Assembly (NCBI GenBank): GCA_024710675.1
Contig: JANJUH010000345.1
Location: 1 to 8,612 of the forward strand
Source of the DNA: Lysobacterales bacterium
GTDB taxonomy: Bacteria > Pseudomonadota > Gammaproteobacteria > Xanthomonadales > SZUA-5
DNA: 8,612 nucleotides
Direction of reading: 5' to 3'
Shown piece after piece: positions 6,384-8,612 of the stretch. The notes beneath the pieces are model-generated. The model was given only the letters and a program-made list of their open reading frames with translations, was not told the origin of the DNA and ran no database searches. Every line of letters begins with the position of its first letter. The stretch's first letter is position 1. The translations under genes were made by a program, and so were the position numbers.

Positions 6384-6408
6384 TTCGCGCGCAGAGCGCG
6401 CTCCTACA
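6384..6408 (-). repeat. GTAG-type REP element downstream of the serine-hydrolase-like gene
   Basis: The minus strand reads TGTAGGAGCGCGCTCTGCGC followed by GCGAA, with a perfect 6-bp hairpin GCGCGC/GCGCGC around a 3-base loop (6387-6401). It shares the GTAGGAGCGC head with the copy at 2736-2760. It sits 17 bases past the stop of the 6426-8165 gene, a usual place for REP elements, and may limit transcription toward the precursor. Confidence 0.7.
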
Positions 6409-6425
6409 TCTGCTGCCGGGGCGCA

Positions 6426-8165
6426 TCAACGCTTTTCCAGCAAATACCCCGAAAACTCCAGCTGCACCTTGCCGCCCTCGCGGATCACGCGCAGTTCCTC
6501 GCCGAGGTTCGGGCCGAAGCCGGCGATGCGCAGGCGGTCGTTGCCGATGGGTTCGAGAGCGATGCGCGGGGCGAGGGTGAGGATGAAGGGAAGTTCGTAC
6601 TCGATCCAGCCCCAACCGTCCTCCGCGAGCACCTCGACGTCCTCGACTTCGAGCTGGTCTGCGAGCGCGTCGCCGTTGACCAGGCGGTAGCGGCCGATGA
6701 GATCGTCCGGGAATGGCGCCGTCGACTGTTCCGGCAGCGGTGAGCCGAGCAGAAAGTGGCGGTCCTGGGCCCAGGCGACGAGCACCCGGCGGCCGTCGAT
6801 GCGCACGGGCCGGAGCGCGACGCGGCTGACGAAGTCGAGCTTCAGCGGCAGCAGGCCGAGCAGGCGGAAGCGCAGGCCGTACCAGCCGTCGTCGCGCAGG
6901 TCGGCGCGAAAGTCCAGACCCATCAGGCCGAGGTTGTAGCGGCCGCTGTCCTCTTCGGTGAAAGCCATCAGGCCGATCGGCGTGACGTAGCGGGCCGCCA
7001 GACTGTCCGTGTCGGCGCCTGCGGGCATCGGCACGGCCTCCGGCAGCGGCCGCTCTTTCTCGCGCGGCGGAATGCCGGCTTTCGCCTCGAGCACGCGATC
7101 GGTGGCGTCGGCGATCCAGTCGTAGAGCACCTCGCCCGATTCGCGCCAGTTGGAGACCGCGAGGATCGCGAGTCGGTGCTCGGGGAGCAGGCGGATCTCG
7201 GCGCGGAAGCTGGGGTAGGTCGAGGACAGGATGGCGACGCGTCCGACGCCGGGGCGCACGCTGGTGGCGAGTTCGAAGGCCAGGCCGGCCTCGTTGCCGA
7301 CGTCGAGCGCGACTCCGGCGTTCTGCGGGCGCCACAGTTCGCTGCGCGAGGCGGCATCGAGGTATCCCCACCCTGCCCCGCCTTCGGCCGCGATCAGGGC
7401 CTGCAGCAGGCGCGCCAGATCGGCGGTGGAGGCGACGAAACCCAGCGCGGGGCGATCGCGGGCGATCAGCGCCGGTTCGGGCTTGGCTTTGCGATGGGCC
7501 GAGGAAAGGTTGGGTGGGCGCTGGAAGGAGGCCGTCGACAGTTCGAGCGGACCGGCCAGCTCTTCCGCGGCGAGCGTGTCGAGATCCCGCCCCGACACGT
7601 TCTCGAGCACGCGCCCGAGTACCGCCCAGGCGAGGTTGGAATCGAGACCGAGCATCCCCGGCTCGTGGACCAGCAACAGCGGCGCGGCGAGCGGGTCGGG
7701 CGGGATGGCATCGCCGGGCTTGCGGTACATGCCGTACAGGCGGTTGGCGGTGAGGCCGGAGTGGCCGCTCATCAGGTCGCGCACGCGCAGGCTGTCCGGT
7801 TCGGTCGTCGCGCCGGTGAAGCGCAGTTCCGGAGCCAGCGTGGTGACGGCGGTATCGAGATCGAGGCGGCCTGCCTCCACTAGCCGCATCGCGATCAAGG
7901 CCGTGGCCAGCCGGGACACATCGCCGGCGGGAACCGGTGTGTCGACGGTGAAGCGCGCTTTGGTCGCGCGATCGGCAAGACCGTGGCCCTGCAACAGGCG
8001 GATTTCGCCATCGGCGATCACCGCCACACCAACGCCACCGGCCTTGCGGCCCTCGACCATCTCGGCGGCGGATTCGGACAGCTCGCGCTCGAGCGCGGGC
8101 CAGTCGATGGCCGCCACGGGCATCGGCAGGCAGAGCAATGCGGCGAGCAGCAGGATGATGCGCAT
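6426..8165 (-). CDS. Secreted beta-lactamase/PBP-like protein, probable pseudoenzyme
   Basis: The 579-residue product begins with a signal peptide (MRIILLLAALLCLPMPVAA, cleavage near residue 19), so it is periplasmic or extracellular. Residues about 25-355 follow the serine beta-lactamase-related family (PF00144, class C/DD-peptidase fold): VGVAVIADGEIRLLQGHGLAD, ALIAMRLVEAGRLDLD, LRVRDLMSGHSGL (usually HTSGL), DSNLAWAVLGRVLENVSG, and LPEHRLAILAVSN. The catalytic residues are replaced. The SxxK motif aligns with D82-V-S-R85, the YxN motif with D175-S-N177, and the late H/K-x-G motif with a stretch around 312-320 lacking His or Lys. Residues about 380-579 form a beta-rich tail like those found after many such domains. 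Hydrolysis by the usual mechanism is unlikely; a binding or sensing role is possible. The frame is intact and well coded, so it is not a decaying gene. The start at 8165 has no strong ribosome binding site but precedes the signal peptide directly. Confidence 0.85.
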   Translation of the reverse strand: MRIILLLAALLCLPMPVAAIDWPALERELSESAAEMVEGRKAGGVGVAVIADGEIRLLQGHGLADRATKARFTVDTPVPAGDVSRLATALIAMRLVEAGRLDLDTAVTTLAPELRFTGATTEPDSLRVRDLMSGHSGLTANRLYGMYRKPGDAIPPDPLAAPLLLVHEPGMLGLDSNLAWAVLGRVLENVSGRDLDTLAAEELAGPLELSTASFQRPPNLSSAHRKAKPEPALIARDRPALGFVASTADLARLLQALIAAEGGAGWGYLDAASRSELWRPQNAGVALDVGNEAGLAFELATSVRPGVGRVAILSSTYPSFRAEIRLLPEHRLAILAVSNWRESGEVLYDWIADATDRVLEAKAGIPPREKERPLPEAVPMPAGADTDSLAARYVTPIGLMAFTEEDSGRYNLGLMGLDFRADLRDDGWYGLRFRLLGLLPLKLDFVSRVALRPVRIDGRRVLVAWAQDRHFLLGSPLPEQSTAPFPDDLIGRYRLVNGDALADQLEVEDVEVLAEDGWGWIEYELPFILTLAPRIALEPIGNDRLRIAGFGPNLGEELRVIREGGKVQLEFSGYLLEKR

Positions 8166-8280
8166 GGGCTGGTCGGTCCGGCGGTATGCGCCTATCAGAC
8201 CACGATGGGGCGTCTAGTGGATGTCAGGTTGGCACACGTCCTCTGGATGTCACGGACAGCGCGAGGGAATGGCAGGGAAG
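8166..8280. other. Upstream region of the serine-hydrolase-like gene
   Basis: This short region should contain the promoter of the gene that starts at 8165, but I see no good -35/-10 pair. A 9-base direct repeat, TGGATGTCA, occurs at 8218-8226 and 8244-8252 (26-base period); it could be a binding-site pair or chance. Confidence 0.3.
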
Positions 8281-8353
8281 GTGGGAGCGCCCCCGTGGCG
8301 CGATGGACCTGGCACAGAGGCAAGAACATCCCGCGTCAAGCGCGCTCCCACGG
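8281..8353. repeat. Pair of inverted GTGG-type REP elements (BIME-like)
   Basis: The first unit (8281-8306, plus strand) reads GTGGGAGCGCCCCCGTGGCG then CGATGG, with hairpin arms GCGCC/GGCGC. The second (8331-8353, minus strand) reads CCGTGGGAGCGCGCTTGACG then CGG. Both have the GTRG head seen at 2736 and 6384. They face each other across about 25 bases, the arrangement of a bacterial interspersed mosaic element. No RAYT transposase gene is in the window. Confidence 0.6.
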
Positions 8354-8365
8354 GATTGGCGGGAC

Positions 8366-8505
8366 CCGGGTAGCCCGCGTTGGCCGCCGCAGGCGGGCTA
8401 CGCGGGGGGCTTGTCGCAAGCCCTGCGCGGGTAGCGCCTGCGGCGCAATCCACGCCACCTAGCAAACGCCACGCGGGTAGCGCCGCTGGCGCAACCCACG
8501 CTACT
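8366..8505. repeat. Three related GGGTAGC hairpin repeats
   Basis: Unit 1 (about 8366-8406) has arms GTAGCCCGC (8370-8378) and GCGGGCTAC (8393-8401). Unit 2 (about 8425-8458) reads GCGGGTAGCGCCTGCGGCGC then AATCCACGCC. Unit 3 (about 8470-8505) reads CGGGTAGCGCCGCTGGCGCA then ACCCACGCTAC. Units 2 and 3 are near copies with a GCGCC/GGCGC hairpin. The right end of unit 3, read on the minus strand as GTAGCGTGGGTT, supplies the stop codon of the gene that ends at 8501. Confidence 0.65.
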
Positions 8506-8612
8506 TCAGCAGCGCCCGGGCCTTGTCCAGCCACTCCTTCTGCGCCTTCTGGTAGTAGCGCGGGGCAATGCGGGCGCGGGCAATGGATTGTTCGAGCAGC
8601 TTGCGGGCTTCG
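8501..8612 (-). CDS. C-terminal end of a helical, possibly TPR-like protein (5' end beyond window)
   Basis: Only the last 36 residues and the stop codon are in the window. The peptide EARKLLEQSIARARIAPRYY, then QKAQKEWLDKARALLK, is strongly helical and charged, with spacing that suits the terminal helices of a tetratricopeptide-repeat or similar helical protein. The frame is open to the window edge with G/C-rich third positions, and it ends in TAG at 8503-8501 inside a repeat. The family cannot be fixed from so short a piece. Confidence 0.6.
   Translation of the reverse strand, partial: EARKLLEQSIARARIAPRYYQKAQKEWLDKARALLK

Noticed and set aside
6338..6580. Plus-strand ORF with AAGGAG just before its ATG
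   Set aside because: The spacing of two bases is too short, the ORF reads through a REP element and then antisense to the serine-hydrolase-like gene, and the peptide is Arg-rich without a domain.
6756..7883. 375-codon plus-strand ORF
   Set aside because: It is a GC-rich shadow frame of the well-supported minus-strand gene at 6426-8165.
6426..8165. Active beta-lactamase (resistance gene)
   Set aside because: The SxxK, YxN and HxG positions are substituted, so normal beta-lactam hydrolysis is not expected.

Overview
The window is GC-rich DNA from a gammaproteobacterium, most likely of the order Xanthomonadales (Lysobacter/Rhodanobacter-like). This is an inference from codon use, from interspersed hairpin repeats headed by GTAG/GTGG (typical REP elements of that group), and from the secreted repeat-domain protein. 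No rRNA, tRNA, CRISPR array or insertion sequence is visible.

Layout. (1) Positions 1-1727, minus strand: the first 575 codons of a large secreted protein with a DUF11/DUF7933-like domain; it has no stop codon inside the window. (2) 1728-2175: a gene-free gap with one weak promoter candidate. (3) 2176-2466: a small AbrB/MazE-type DNA-binding protein with no toxin partner. (4) 2471-2760: a dense run of hairpins ending in a REP element. (5) 2757-6087: the most interesting part, a compact putative RiPP locus. A 422-residue protein (minus strand) fuses an N-terminal PqqD-like peptide-recognition domain to a protein-arginine-methyltransferase (PRMT) fold. It is divergent from a 586-residue asparagine-synthetase homologue (plus strand) that has lost the glutaminase cysteine, like lasso-peptide cyclases. 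Convergent with the cyclase, 9 bp beyond its stop, lies a 63-codon ORF (5896-6087, minus). It carries a lasso-type leader (Y-x-x-P-x-L, then G, I and T in the canonical spacing), a predicted core beginning with Ala, a single Glu at core position 9, and an Arg-rich tail. (6) 6426-8165, minus: a secreted beta-lactamase/penicillin-binding-like protein whose catalytic residues appear to be substituted, so probably a pseudoenzyme. (7) 8281-8505: two families of interspersed repeats. (8) 8501-8612, minus: the last 36 codons of a helical, possibly TPR-containing protein.

How the genes may work together. The precursor leader would be bound by the PqqD-like domain of the methyltransferase. The Asn-synthetase homologue would adenylate the core Glu and close a macrolactam onto the core N-terminus. 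The PRMT-like domain would methylate the product, with the five C-terminal arginines as the obvious candidate sites. No leader peptidase (B2), free-standing B1 protein or transporter is present, so maturation would need an enzyme encoded elsewhere or a different chemistry. The precursor and the domain assignments rest on reading motifs by eye; the combined pathway is a hypothesis.
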